The notes under the pieces are model-generated. The model was not told the DNA's origin, made no database searches, and saw only the letters and a list, made by a program, of their open reading frames with translations. 56,277 bases of DNA, taken from contig CANJIU010000059.1 in NCBI GenBank assembly GCA_947474365.1, positions 1 through 56,277 of the forward strand. Direction: 5' to 3'. A program made the position numbers and the translations under genes. This document shows, piece after piece, positions 27,201 through 36,108 of this stretch. How positions within the stretch are numbered: the stretch's first letter is position 1; every line of letters starts with the position of its first letter. Source of the stretch: Opitutia bacterium (GTDB lineage: Bacteria > Verrucomicrobiota > Verrucomicrobiia > Opitutales > Opitutaceae).

Positions 27201-27736
27201 CGCGGATGATGGGCAGCGTCTACGCCCGGACCGGAGACCCGCTGTTCCTGGCCGTGCCGCGCGAGCTGGTCGCGCAGGCCTTCGGCGAGAAGGGCGCCAC
27301 GTGGGGCACGCGGACCACGGGTCTCGTCTACAACTATCTCCCGTGGTTCCTCACCACGCTCGCCGAAAATGGCAACCCGCAACCTGAGTCCGCCCTGTCC
27401 GTGACGGTGCGCCAGCCCGCAATCGAGACGACGCGTGGCGGAAAAATCCGCGCGTGCGTCGTGGTGAAGAACCACGGCGCGACGCCGGTGACGGAGTTCA
27501 AGGCCTCGTTCCAGCCGCGGCTCGATTTCGCGGTGACGCAACCGGCCGCCATGCCGGCCAAGCTGGCACCCGGGCAGGAGTTTGAAGCGTGGTACGAAGT
27601 GCAGGCGCCCGAGGCCATCAACCTGACGTTCGCCGCCAACCGAACGTCCTTCGCCCAATGGAGCGCCACGTATCGCCGCGCCGGTGCTGCCCATCTCGCC
27701 CATGCCTGGTTGAAGGTCGAGCTGAAGGACCGGTAA
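24248..27736 (+). CDS. PcRGLX/YetA-like exo-rhamnogalacturonan lyase family protein
   Basis: The product is 1162 aa from the ATG at 24248, with a short signal peptide (MSMLLLLLAALPLPSPS). Residues about 20-350 form a carbohydrate-binding-like beta region. The family-specific part starts near 385 with RVSFSAPPYAHGARWPV and ATWHDGSVKWLYLDFQ, as in the N-terminal RIFT-barrel domain of PcRGLX/YetA-like proteins; a beta-sandwich and a C-terminal alpha/alpha toroid (GDHSSAGYVKGSFLWDNNEYD, then YGGAHTHSHGTYGHH) follow. It probably cleaves rhamnogalacturonan or a related acidic polysaccharide in the periplasm or outside the cell. It is divergent from the EF-hand receptor, suggesting a shared substrate. 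The His-rich stretch may bear catalytic residues. Confidence 0.8.
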   Translation: MSMLLLLLAALPLPSPSPEWRPPSEPVVVVAREEAAWKVSSRTEAGFTLESVASHPVRAGDAFAVRVRIRLDIHTKAIPELACYDASGHELKWASSYSAPAASTTNWQEYRRVFAASPGATEVRARVRGSGKGDFWLADFEFQPVTVDPYQTGVLVSQIHPRSRAGLVLESNLGVVNTGLLSEEDRDGDGKWAIIRVDLDKLSEQPTNSVDWRTGFAFKPNEIYWSDGAALKSDSVLADRPPEIAKALHFRRSAHPGPYQAIMNDPGRSVAVSLDGKTWKRFDGGQEAVLGNLAMIDGVFEMWVDACYRDAASAGPVYFDYVRLMPVDKAPSATWLFEAAAKKTPQATRGTAEERKVRVSFSAPPYAHGARWPVRASVPIPPGELTAAAHAAIFDSAGAPVPTQNRALATWHDGSVKWLYLDFQHDFARSGRGDYTVAYGERVEARAPATGVRVEQVAGGLEVDTGAIRFLISKSRFGLVEKVRAAAGATLQQEPVAIEIAEAGGKIWRALELPVERIEIEQAGPLHTVILASTKLAPSGQPAAGFHHRARIHAYAGSPLVQVDYFVANTDEREKVLTRSIALRVRPEQADSGRGAIVQKDEKTAGHGWVSRPGLSVGLEAFREQYPKALRWDARDVEIALWAPEGGDYEWIQSVGKTHRVALWYGPPAEDAALLAHGPVLALAEPAWYCASGAFGPQTPAAQSPLPAAEKLLADHMDQFVIGKLGLGFENYGDHSSAGYVKGSFLWDNNEYDLPAAAMVHFVRTGNRRALEVALASALHYTDVDTIHYSRARRESYGGAHTHSHGTYGHHTAEKPGMNHAGYVQGLVWASYFTGDPDGILGAKDIANWVLANMKPTSSVTGMERALGHPLMTLNDVYEATWDPAYLRGSARHVDWAMKWEDPVRGGFPGPLTEKPAFSTGSPFCSGVMFSALMKFNSWARLPELDALLERTARHILTDMWRPEGILFKGGSSGNGRAFEIVSHSRMMGSVYARTGDPLFLAVPRELVAQAFGEKGATWGTRTTGLVYNYLPWFLTTLAENGNPQPESALSVTVRQPAIETTRGGKIRACVVVKNHGATPVTEFKASFQPRLDFAVTQPAAMPAKLAPGQEFEAWYEVQAPEAINLTFAANRTSFAQWSATYRRAGAAHLAHAWLKVELKDR

Positions 27737-28339
27737 TTCCCGTTCGCTTTCGCGCTGGGACTCAGCCGGACTCATGCAATGGAGTGCAGGATAACTGGGT
27801 GAGGGCCGGCTCTAGCGGAGAGCGCCGCAGCCGCATCACAAATTAGATGTGCAGTCGTCGGGCCATGGACTCCCGCCAAGACGCTTGGGTCGGTGGGCGC
27901 CAGACTTGAGCCGACCCAATCGATGGTCTCTCCTCGATTTGAATCTGAGGAAGTCCGTGCGGACATCGATCGGGGCTGACCTCGTTGGTTGAACCGCATC
28001 GTGGGTAAGGCAACGCGTGGCAACCGGGCAGTCGAGGGATGTGCCAGACGATAGGCGCTTCCGCACGGCGGGTGAGGCCAGTTGTGGGTGTCAAAAACTC
28101 CATCCGGGAGCTGCGTGGAGAAACTCAGGGGGATTTTCCGAGAGGATGGCGGTGCCGGCTCCCGGCCGTCGTGATTTACCGTAGATGGAATCGCAGGACA
28201 GGCGTGACAGATCGCCCCGTATGCAATGGCCGGATGCGTCGGACGGCGGCGAGGGCAGGGAAGCATCCAGGATATCGCCTTGAGGCTCTTTCCGTCGAAC
28301 CCCGATCGGCTCGATCGCCGAGCGAATGGCATTCAGGCC
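27737..28339. other. Intergenic region, no gene recognised
   Basis: About 600 bp without a credible gene lies between the lyase-like gene and the transposase remnant. Several overlapping frames exist on both strands but none has consistent composition or a familiar motif. It may be decayed mobile DNA adjoining the remnant. Confidence 0.4.
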
Positions 28340-29022
28340 CCTGACGCGCGTAGAGGTGGTGCAGGCCGCCAACCTGAGGAAACTCGACCACGTTCCCTTG
28401 TTCTGGAGCCTGCACTGGCCGCGGAACCGGGCTGTCCTGCGTCAACGATCGATGTGACGAGAGTGGTGATAGTACTCGAAGTAGTCCTTGAGGACTTTCT
28501 GGAGGTGGCGTTGGCGATGACGAGCACTCGATCAAGACACTCCCGGCGGATGTTCCCAATGAGTCTTTCGACGTACGGATTCTGCCGCGGCGCGTGCCGC
28601 GCGGTGGGCTTCTCCTCGATTCCAAGGACCGTCACACGCTTGATGAACTCGGCGCCGTAGGTGTCATCGCGATCGCGCAGCAGGCATTTGGGCGGCGTCT
28701 CGAACGGGAATGAGTTGACGATTTGCTGCCCGGCCCAAGCTGCCGAAGGCGCCCCGGTGACCGCGAAATGCAGCACCTTCCTGCGCTCGTGGGCCAACAC
28801 GACAAAGACAAACAAGACGCGGCACGTGATTGTGGGCACGGTGAAGAAGTCGACGGCGATGAGTTGCTCCGTGTGATTGCGGAGAAACGCTCGCCACGTC
28901 TGCGAGGGTGGCCCGCGCTCGCCCTTCGGGCGGTACTTCCGGACCGTCGCGGCGGACACCCGGTGCCCGAGTTTCGCGAGTTCCGCCTGAATTCGGGGAC
29001 TGCCCCAAGTGGGATCCCTATC
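28340..29022 (-). pseudogene. IS481-like transposase, truncated and frameshifted
   Basis: The minus strand carries an integrase-core (rve-type DDE) transposase without its N-terminal half. Recognisable parts are DPTWGSPRIQAELAKLGHRV, AVDFFTVPTITCRVLFVFVV (first catalytic Asp), LLRDRDDTYGAEF (second Asp), and NPYVERLIGNIRREC (Glu). Near 28506 the frame shifts: HLQKVLKDYFEYYHHSRHID is read in a second frame, and a third frame gives SPVPRPVQAPEQGNVVEF and GGLHHLYAR to about 28344. A deletion at the start and two frameshifts make it nonfunctional. No terminal inverted repeats were found. Confidence 0.8.
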
Positions 29023-29192
29023 GGGTAGATCGCCGCACCCGAACCCCTCGGAACCGACGTCGCGACGGTAACATTCGACTTCGGGGGCGGGTGGAAATTC
29101 GTCATCCGAATGTGTGACGCCGCCGCTTCCCATGCTGAAGGGATGGTCTCACGTTTCGGCACCCAAACCCGATTTTGAAAACCCAGCACCCG

Positions 29193-30729
29193 ATGACCCT
29201 GCCTTCCTTCCGCCACTGCGGCCTCCTTGGCCTGCTGGTCCTGAATTTGCCGCTCGCGGCACTTCGGGCCCAGGTCGCCTCCACTCCGGTCCGCCCAGTC
29301 GCGTCGGCGGTTTCGGACGACGCCGTCCTCCTTTCGCCTTTCGAGGTCAGCACCAGTGCCGATGTTGGCTACCAGGCTGGCAACACCACGTCGGGTTCGC
29401 GCCTGAATGCGAAACTCAAGGACACCGCGGCGCCGGTCTCGGTATTCACCAAAGAATTTCTCTCCGATTTCGCCGTGACCAATCTCGAGGAGATGATGGC
29501 CTACTCGGGGAATTTTGAGAAGGACTTCGAGGATTCCAACGCCGGCTTCAACGCCCCGTCGCTGCGCGGTTCGAGCGCCGCGACGCCGCCGTTCCGCATT
29601 CGCGGCCTCACGGGATCGTTTGGCGTCGATCTCGTGGAGAGCGCCGTCCCGCAGGATATCTACAATATCGACCGCGTGGAAGTTTCGAGCGGACCGAATT
29701 CAGTCCTGTTTGGCCTCGGTGCCGCGGGCGGCACGGTGTCACTCACCTCCAAACAAGCGGACGTGCGGAGCGATGCCACGCAGCTGAAGTTCATCGCCGG
29801 CTCTTGGAATTTCCAGCGCGCCGAGCTCGACTCCAATCTAATGCTCGTCCGGAAGAAACTTGCTTTCCGGCTCAATGCCCTCGACGCGCACGCCAACAGC
29901 TGGCGCGAGTATGATTTCTCGAAGAGCCGACGCATCGCCGCAGCCGTCACCTATCAGCTCCGCGAGACGACCACGCTGCGTTTCGCCTGGGATGGAGGCA
30001 CGCACGACCGGCACACGGACTGGACTTGGCCGGCGGGCGACGGCGTGCGGGGATGGATGGTGGCCGGGCGGCCCACGATCAATTCGACCACGACGCCCTT
30101 CAATGCGAACAACTTCGCTGCGCTCGGAATCAATCGCGTCACCACCAACACCCAGTGGACCTTCATCGACAACAACCCCTCGATGGTGAACATGCAGAAC
30201 CAGCTGCAGAGCTTCACCGGGAATAACCCGAACGGTGTGGCGTATTCCACCGACGGTTTGCTGACGCCGTATTCGCCCCCGGTGAACCAGAGTTTTTCGG
30301 GTCCGGGCTCGCTGCTCCACGGTTTCTATCGCAACTACAGCGCGAAGGCGGAGCACCGCTGGGGCAAACTCATTCTCGAAGGTGCCTTCATCCACACCTT
30401 CAACAAATCCAAGGCGAACGGCTGGGCGGTCCCGGGTAACTCCATTAACCTTCGCGCCGATCCCAATGCCTCCTTGCCGACTCCAGCCGGTGCGCTCGTC
30501 GCGAATCCCAATGTCGGCAAGTTCTACATTGAGAACACCTGGCGCCCCGAGGATACTGCCTTCAAGAACGAAGTGTTTCGCCTGACTGCCGCCTACGAAC
30601 AGGATTTCGGGAAATGGCTCGGCCGGCACCGTGTCGCCGGTCTCGGCGAGGTCGGAAAAATCGACCAGATCGCGCACGTCTATCAGGAGATTCTCGTCAA
30701 CCAAAACAACGTCCCGCTGGCCAATGCCG
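29193..30729 (+). pseudogene. TonB-dependent receptor, 5' part (split by IS)
   Basis: This is the first 512 codons of a receptor, from the ATG at 29193 (a TTG at 29175 is less likely). A signal peptide (MTLPSFRHCGLLGLLVLNL) is followed by the Opitutaceae LLSPFEVSTSADVGYQAGNT leader, TSGSRLNAKLKDTAAPVSVF, a plug with VEVSSGPNSVLFGLGAAGGTVS and half of the barrel. At 30730 an ISAs1-type element interrupts codon 513. The rest is at 32617-34079. Joining 30729 to 32617 restores one 999-aa frame across an Ala codon, so the break is recent. Confidence 0.9.
30720..30729 (+). repeat. Target site duplication, left
   Basis: GCCAATGCCG is repeated exactly at 32607-32616 on the other side of the insertion sequence. 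Confidence 0.9.
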
Positions 30730-32606
30730 CAGGGTTCTGCACTGGTCGGCTGATCCCGCCCGTTGGTGTAACGAGATACAGATTTTGCTGGCCATTTGCG
30801 CGGCGGAGTGTCATGGGAGGATGGGATGAACTTTTCCCAGCTGACCGAAATGCTGCCCGAACATGCGCTGCGGGAGGTGACCCTGCGCGCGGCGCAGTCC
30901 GACGAACTCCCGGCCGCGCGCGCCGCCCTCGAGGCTGAGCACTATCTCGGCGCGCCCAAGCCTGCCGAGTGCGACGTGGTGCAGCTCGCCCTGCGCGGCG
31001 AGCAGGTGCTCGCCATCCTGGTCTGGACACGCGGGTCGCAGAAACTCGCCGCGCGCGATGCGTGGCTCGCCTGGGATCCGCGCACCCGGGCCCGCCGCTT
31101 GCCGCTGGTGGTGCAGAACAACCGCTTCCTGGTGCTGTCGCGCCCGCGCCAGCCCAACCTCGCCAGCCGCGTGCTCGGCCTCGCCGTCGCGGCGCTGCCC
31201 GCCCAGTGGCAGCAGCGCCGCGGCGTCACCCCGCTGCTGGCCGAGACCTTCGTCGATCCGGAGCGCTATCAGGGCACCTGTTACAAGGCCGCCGGCTGGA
31301 TCGAAGTGGGGAAAACCGCCGGCTGTGGCCGGCACGGCGACGACTACTACGTGCGCCACGACAAGCCCAAGCGCCTCTGGCTGCGCCCGCTCGGGGACGA
31401 TGCGCCCCGGCGGCTGCGCGACCCGCTTGAGTCCCTGCCGGGTGAAAAGCCGCGTGCTTTCGGGCAGTCTCCCGTGCCGGTGAAAACCGCCACCAGCCTC
31501 GCCGATGCGCTTTTCACTGTGACTGACCCGCGCCGCGCCCAAGGCCTGCAATTCCCCCTGCACGCGATGCTCGCGGCGGCGGTGCTCGCCATCGCCTGCG
31601 GTGTCACCACCGTGGCCGGACTGTTTAGGTTTGTGCAGGAGCTCAACCCCGCCCAGCGCCGCGCGTTGCGCTTCCGCTTTTCCCCACGCAACCGCGACCT
31701 GGTGCCCCCGCCCGGTGAAAGCTGCTGGCGCGATGTCCTGCAACGGCTCGACCCCGCCGAGCTCGCCCGCGCCGTCGTCCAATGGCAGCTGGAGCAGACC
31801 AAGTTGCCGCCGCTGTTGGCCATCGACGGCAAGACGCTGCACCGCGGGCTGGCCACGCTGGTCACCCTCTGCGATGCCCAGACCGGCGAGCCGCTCGCCC
31901 AACTCGCCCGGGCCGGACCCGGCCACGAGAAAACCCTCGCGCACACCCTGATCGAATCGCTGCCGCCCGGTACCCTCGACGGCAGCATCGTCGGCGGCGA
32001 CGCGCTTTACGCCGACCCGGCGCTGGTGCGCCCGCTCGTGCAAGACCAAGGCGCCGTCACGCTCGTGCAACTCAAGGACAATCAGCCTACGACCGTCGCC
32101 GGCGCCGAAGCCGCGCTCGCCCAAGGCTCGCCCCTTTTTTTTCGACACCGCCCGAGACCAGCCACGGCCGCGTCGACCAACGGCACGTGCGCACCGTCAG
32201 CGTGACGTCCGAACAGCTCACGTTTCCCCATGCCGCCCAAGTGGTGGAGATCACCCGCGAGAGCACGCGCAAGAAATCCGGCGAGACCACCACCGGTCGC
32301 CGCCTCTTCGTGTTGAGCGAACCGCTCAGTGCACGCGATTGCCTGCTGGCTTGCCGCGGACGCTGGGGCATCGAGAACAAGAACCATCACCCGCGCGATG
32401 CGACGTGGCTGGAAGACAAGACTCGCGCGGCGGCCGGCCACACCGCGGCGAACCTGATGCTGTTGCGCGGGCTCGTGCTGGTGTGGTGGCGCAAGCGCCA
32501 CCCGCAGCTCACCGGCCCGCAGTTCGTCGAGCGCAACCAAGCCCGGCGCCACGCCGCGCTGCGCGAGCTTTTTCAACCACTTAAGTGTTAGCAATGCGGG
32601 ACCCTG
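30730..32606 (+). mobile_element. ISAs1-type insertion sequence, 1877 bp
   Basis: The ends are CAGGGTTCTGCACTGGT on the left and, reading inward, CAGGGTCCCGCATTGCT on the right: 13 of 17 match. Exact 10-bp direct repeats (30720-30729 and 32607-32616) flank it, consistent with the 8-10 bp duplications of the ISAs1 family. It contains one transposase gene with an extra N-terminal DUF4338-like domain. It interrupts a TonB receptor gene. Intact ends and perfect duplications imply recent insertion. Confidence 0.9.
30826..32591 (+). CDS. ISAs1-family transposase with DUF4338-like N-terminus, frameshifted at a T8 run
   Basis: The ATG at 30826 follows GGGAGG at 30815-30820. Residues about 15-195 resemble DUF4338, the domain also found in Druantia DruA (AEHYLGAPKPAECDVVQLAL; ETFVDPERYQGTCYKAAGW). 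The ISAs1 catalytic part follows with LLAIDGKTLHRG (first Asp), IVGGDALYADPALV (second Asp) and LKDNQPTT. At the T8 run 32135-32142 the frame changes: the original frame stops at 32205, while the -1 frame continues with ETSHGRVDQRHVRTVSV and RGRWGIENKNHHPRDATWLE (third acidic residue), ending at 32591. Either programmed slippage on the T run makes a full 588-aa product, or one base has been lost and the gene is dead. Confidence 0.8.
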
Positions 32607-32616
32607 GCCAATGCCG
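32607..32616 (+). repeat. Target site duplication, right
   Basis: GCCAATGCCG is the second copy of the 10-bp sequence at 30720-30729. Confidence 0.9.
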
Positions 32617-34079
32617 CGACGCCCGAGGGTGCCCAGAATATGCTCTGGCGCCGCCACTATGCGACCGAGGGCGACTTCAGCACGTATCACCAAGGCGACC
32701 TGCGAATCCCCGCCCAAAGTTTCACCGTCGGCACCAACACCTATTCGACGCGCTACGTCGCCTTCAACCAGGCCGGCAACGCCGAGAATCTCAAACTCAC
32801 CGACACCTGGATGATCGCCGACCAAGGCTATTTCTGGAAGGACCGGATCGTCACGACGCTCGGCTACCGCGTCGACCAGGTGAAATTCAAGAACGGCCTG
32901 ACGGGTCGGCTGAGCGCATCCGATCCGGCCGTGCTCAACGGCAGTGGCATTGTGAACGAGTTCTATTCCGTGCCCGGTCAGTTTACCCAGCCTCAACCGA
33001 GTTTCCGGCCGCACACGTTTACCGCCGGTGTCGTGGGGCATCCGACGAGCCGCCTTTCCGCTTTCTATAATCAATCCGACAACGTGGGCGCGCCGTCCTT
33101 CACCGCGCGCATTCTCCCTCCGGAGGCGCCACCTCTCAACCTCGCGCCGCCCCAGACCACTGGGAAGAGCCGCGACTATGGCGTCATGTTCGATCTGTTG
33201 GGCGACGACCGCTATTTCCTCCGCCTCACCCGTTTCGACACCCTCTATCTCAACAGCACGCCGATTCAGCCCGGCACCAATGTATTTCAGGCCGCGCAGG
33301 GTCTGGGCCAGGGGCTCGACGCGCTCGTGGCCGGAGGTCGGATCACGGCGGCGCAAGCCGCTCCGTTCCGCGTGAACCCGACGGCATTCAGTATCGACAC
33401 CGCCTCGAAGGGCATCGAACTCGAGGCGATCGCGAACCCGAATCGGAATATTTCGCTCCGCGCGAACTTCTCCTATTCCGACCGCAATCGAGAGAATTTT
33501 GCCAAGGAAATTCCGCCGTTCGTCGAAAAGCTCTATGCCTTCCTCGGCACCGTGAACTCCACTGGCGTCCTTTCCAACTTCGGTCAAAACACCACCGCCA
33601 ATCCGGCGCGCACGGCGAAACAGATGATCATCGATGAAATCGAAGCCTTCGTCGATCAGACCGGCACAAACCAGACGCAGGCATTCGGCTCGCGTCCCTA
33701 CAAGTTGAACATCGACGGACGTTACAAGTTCACCGAGGGCAGTCTCAAAGGCTTCGCAGTGGGAGGGGCGGTTCGTTGGGCGAGCAACAACTACATGCAG
33801 ATGGATCTGCGGACGACGCTCGATGGCGGCGCGACCAATCCCAACTACGGCAAGAAGCTCTACGGCCACACGCAGGAAGCGTGGGACTTCTTCACCAATT
33901 ACCGCCTGAAGGCGGATTTCCTCGGTAAAAAGAATCTCACGTTCCAGCTCAATGTCCGGAACGCATTCAACCAAAGCAGGGTCCTGCCGGCCCGCTATAC
34001 GAACGACTTTCTCGCGCTTCGCCGCGTGTACCTGAACGACCCCCGCTCGTTTCGCTTTACGACGACGGTTGAATTCTGA
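32617..34079 (+). pseudogene. TonB-dependent receptor, 3' part (split by IS)
   Basis: The remaining 487 codons of the receptor begin in frame after the right duplication: NAATPEGAQNMLWRRHYATE continues the QNNVPLANAA end of the 5' part. It is barrel sequence with aromatic-alternating strands, ending RSFRFTTTVEF with a terminal phenylalanine. It has no start of its own; an internal ATG at 32640 gives a long open frame, but it would have no signal peptide and no plug. It is followed by a spacer and the sulfatase gene, with which the intact receptor was probably an operon. Confidence 0.9.
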
Positions 34080-34369
34080 GCTGCGCGTATGACGACATGC
34101 GAAACGTTGGCCGGCTGCGGATCGAGTGTCGTGCTCGACGACGATTGGAAACCCGTCTCTATCGTCGGCGACGCTCGGGGAGCTCTCCCGCACCGACTTC
34201 GATTCGACCGATATGAAAACCATTGCGACCGCCCAATCCGCCCGCGTCCGCTTGATGTCCAACGCTTGGCACCCCTGGGCAAAACGCCCCTGCGTCGAGC
34301 TCACGTGCGATCTGTTCGAGGCGGCGGAGGCCCCGGCGGGAATGCGGCAAAAGCATCCATAGGCCCACC
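34080..34369. other. Spacer between receptor and sulfatase
   Basis: A 290-bp gap contains two short overlapping open frames (one reading TAQSARVRLMSNAWHPWAKR) with fair composition, but no start context or motif. One could be debris of a small gene; I make no call. Confidence 0.35.
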
Positions 34370-35806
34370 ATGAAACGACCATCGCAGAATTTCGCCGGTG
34401 CCTGGCTGGTCGGGTGCAGCGTCTTGCTCTTGCTGGCGTCCGCTTCCGCCGTCGAGCGGGCGGATCAGCCAAACATCGTTGTCTTCATCGCCGACGACCT
34501 CGGTTGGGAGGAAACTTCGCCCTACGGGCATCCGACCATCCGTACGCCGAACCTTCAGCGTCTGGCTGACGAGGGGATGCGTTTTGATCGCTTCTTCCTC
34601 ACCGCCAGTTCTTGCAGCCCCAGCCGCTCGTCGATGTTCAGCGGTCGCTACCCGCACAACACCGGCGCCATGAACCTGCACGTCGACATGAAGCCCGACG
34701 TCGAGCTTTTCATCGAGCCGCTGCGCGCGGCCGGTTACTACTCGATGCTCATCGGCAAGTCCCATGGCACGAACCACCCGCAGGTGAAGGCGAAGTTCGA
34801 CCGCATGGTCCTCGCGGACTGGAGCCGGCCGTGGACCATGGGCGACATGTGGGAGCAGGCCTTGCGCGCTCGGCCCCCGGGCCAACCCTTCCTGCTGTGG
34901 GCCGCCGCGATTGATCCCCACCGGCCGTACAAGCAAGGCGAGTACGCGCAGCCCCACGACCCGGCCAAGGTCGTCGTGCCTCCCTACTATCCGGACCTGC
35001 CGGAGATACGCGAAGATCTCGCTGACTACTATAATGAGATTGAGCGCTTCGATGCCCACGTCGGCCAGGCGCTGCGCGTGTTGGAGGAGCAGAAGATTCT
35101 CGACGACACCGTGATTCTGGTTCTCACCGACAACGGCCGCGCGTTCCCCAAGGCAAAGACCCGCGTCAACGTGCCCGGCGTGAAAAGCCCGCTGATCGTG
35201 CGCTACCCGCGACTTGTCGCGCGCCGTAGCGTGACGCCAGCACTCGTCAGCGCCGTCGATCTCGCGCCGACTCTCCTCGAGCTGGCGGGCGCGCCGGCGT
35301 TGCGGCAGACCGATGGTGTCAGCTTTTTGCCGATCCTCCGCGAGCCGACCCGGCGTATCCGGCCGTTCGCCTTCGCCGAGCACAACTGGCATACCTACCA
35401 GGCGTATGAACGCGCTGCGATCACCGAGGACTTTATCTACATCCGCAACTGGCTGCCGGAGCTGCCAGGCACGCCGCCGGGTGAGGTTGTGCCCGTGCCG
35501 TCCTATCAAGCCATGACGCGGTTGTTCGAAGCGGGCCACCTGGCGCCCGAGTTTAGCGATACATTCATTTCACCCCGCCCCGCGGAGGAGCTCTACGCCA
35601 TCGGCGCGGACCCCTCCTGCATGCGCAACCTCTCCGCCGATCCCGCCAATCAGGCCAACCGCGCCGGCCTGCGCCGCGAACTCGACGCGTGGCAGGAACG
35701 GACCGGGGACCGTTTCCCCGGCAAAGACAAGCTCAAGCCCGACGAGGCCGACCGACGCACCGGACAGGTCTTCAAAAAGACCAATCCGCCCCCGGTACCG
35801 AAGTAG
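34370..35806 (+). CDS. Secreted type I sulfatase
   Basis: The product is 478 aa with a signal peptide (about 1-28). The formylglycine motif C-x-P-S-R is at 82-86 (CSPSR), preceded by metal-binding Asp42-Asp43 (ADDLGW); GRYPHNTG follows and a late LTDNGRAFPKAK segment has the Asp-Asn metal pair. It resembles heparan-N-sulfatase-like and arylsulfatase-like exo-sulfatases. Maturation needs a formylglycine-generating or anaerobic sulfatase-maturing enzyme that is not in this window. Sulfatases remove sulfate from algal or animal polysaccharides in the periplasm. It lies downstream of the split receptor on the same strand, so the substrate may be a sulfated glycan. Confidence 0.85.
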   Translation: MKRPSQNFAGAWLVGCSVLLLLASASAVERADQPNIVVFIADDLGWEETSPYGHPTIRTPNLQRLADEGMRFDRFFLTASSCSPSRSSMFSGRYPHNTGAMNLHVDMKPDVELFIEPLRAAGYYSMLIGKSHGTNHPQVKAKFDRMVLADWSRPWTMGDMWEQALRARPPGQPFLLWAAAIDPHRPYKQGEYAQPHDPAKVVVPPYYPDLPEIREDLADYYNEIERFDAHVGQALRVLEEQKILDDTVILVLTDNGRAFPKAKTRVNVPGVKSPLIVRYPRLVARRSVTPALVSAVDLAPTLLELAGAPALRQTDGVSFLPILREPTRRIRPFAFAEHNWHTYQAYERAAITEDFIYIRNWLPELPGTPPGEVVPVPSYQAMTRLFEAGHLAPEFSDTFISPRPAEELYAIGADPSCMRNLSADPANQANRAGLRRELDAWQERTGDRFPGKDKLKPDEADRRTGQVFKKTNPPPVPK

Positions 35807-35837
35807 TCTTTGGCCGCGCCCTCGCGCCGCCGTAAGC

Positions 35838-36012
35838 ATGTATTGCCTCAACCTGATTGTCGTTCGGCTGTTTTCCGTCTTGCCGCTGGCTCCTGCTCTT
35901 GGATTCGGCGCAACCGCCGCGGCCTTCACGCCGGTGCCCTTCACTTCGGTGAAGATTGACGATGCGTTCTGGTTGCCTCGTGTACGACTCGTCCAATCGG
36001 CAACGTTGCGCT
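35838..36012 (+). pseudogene. GH127 beta-L-arabinofuranosidase, 5' fragment
   Basis: The frame starts with a signal-like MYCLNLIVVRLFSVLPLAP and then TPVPFTSVKIDDAFWLPRVR followed by LVQSATL, the typical beginning of GH127 (DUF1680) proteins. After about codon 58 the sequence has no resemblance to the family and the frame decays. Full GH127 enzymes are about 600-700 aa. The rest of the gene has been deleted, with a minus-strand lipoprotein gene now next to it. Confidence 0.65.
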
Positions 36013-36108
36013 CTGGACGCTCGACGTCCGCGCGTCGCGATGGGGCTCACTCACGGATAACTGCGAGGCCGAACACGGCGCTGGCGAGGATGATGGTGAT
36101 TTGGATGT

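Noticed and set aside
30826..31450. Druantia (DruA) defence gene
   Set aside because: The DUF4338-like domain is fused to an ISAs1 transposase inside clear IS ends; no other Druantia genes are near.
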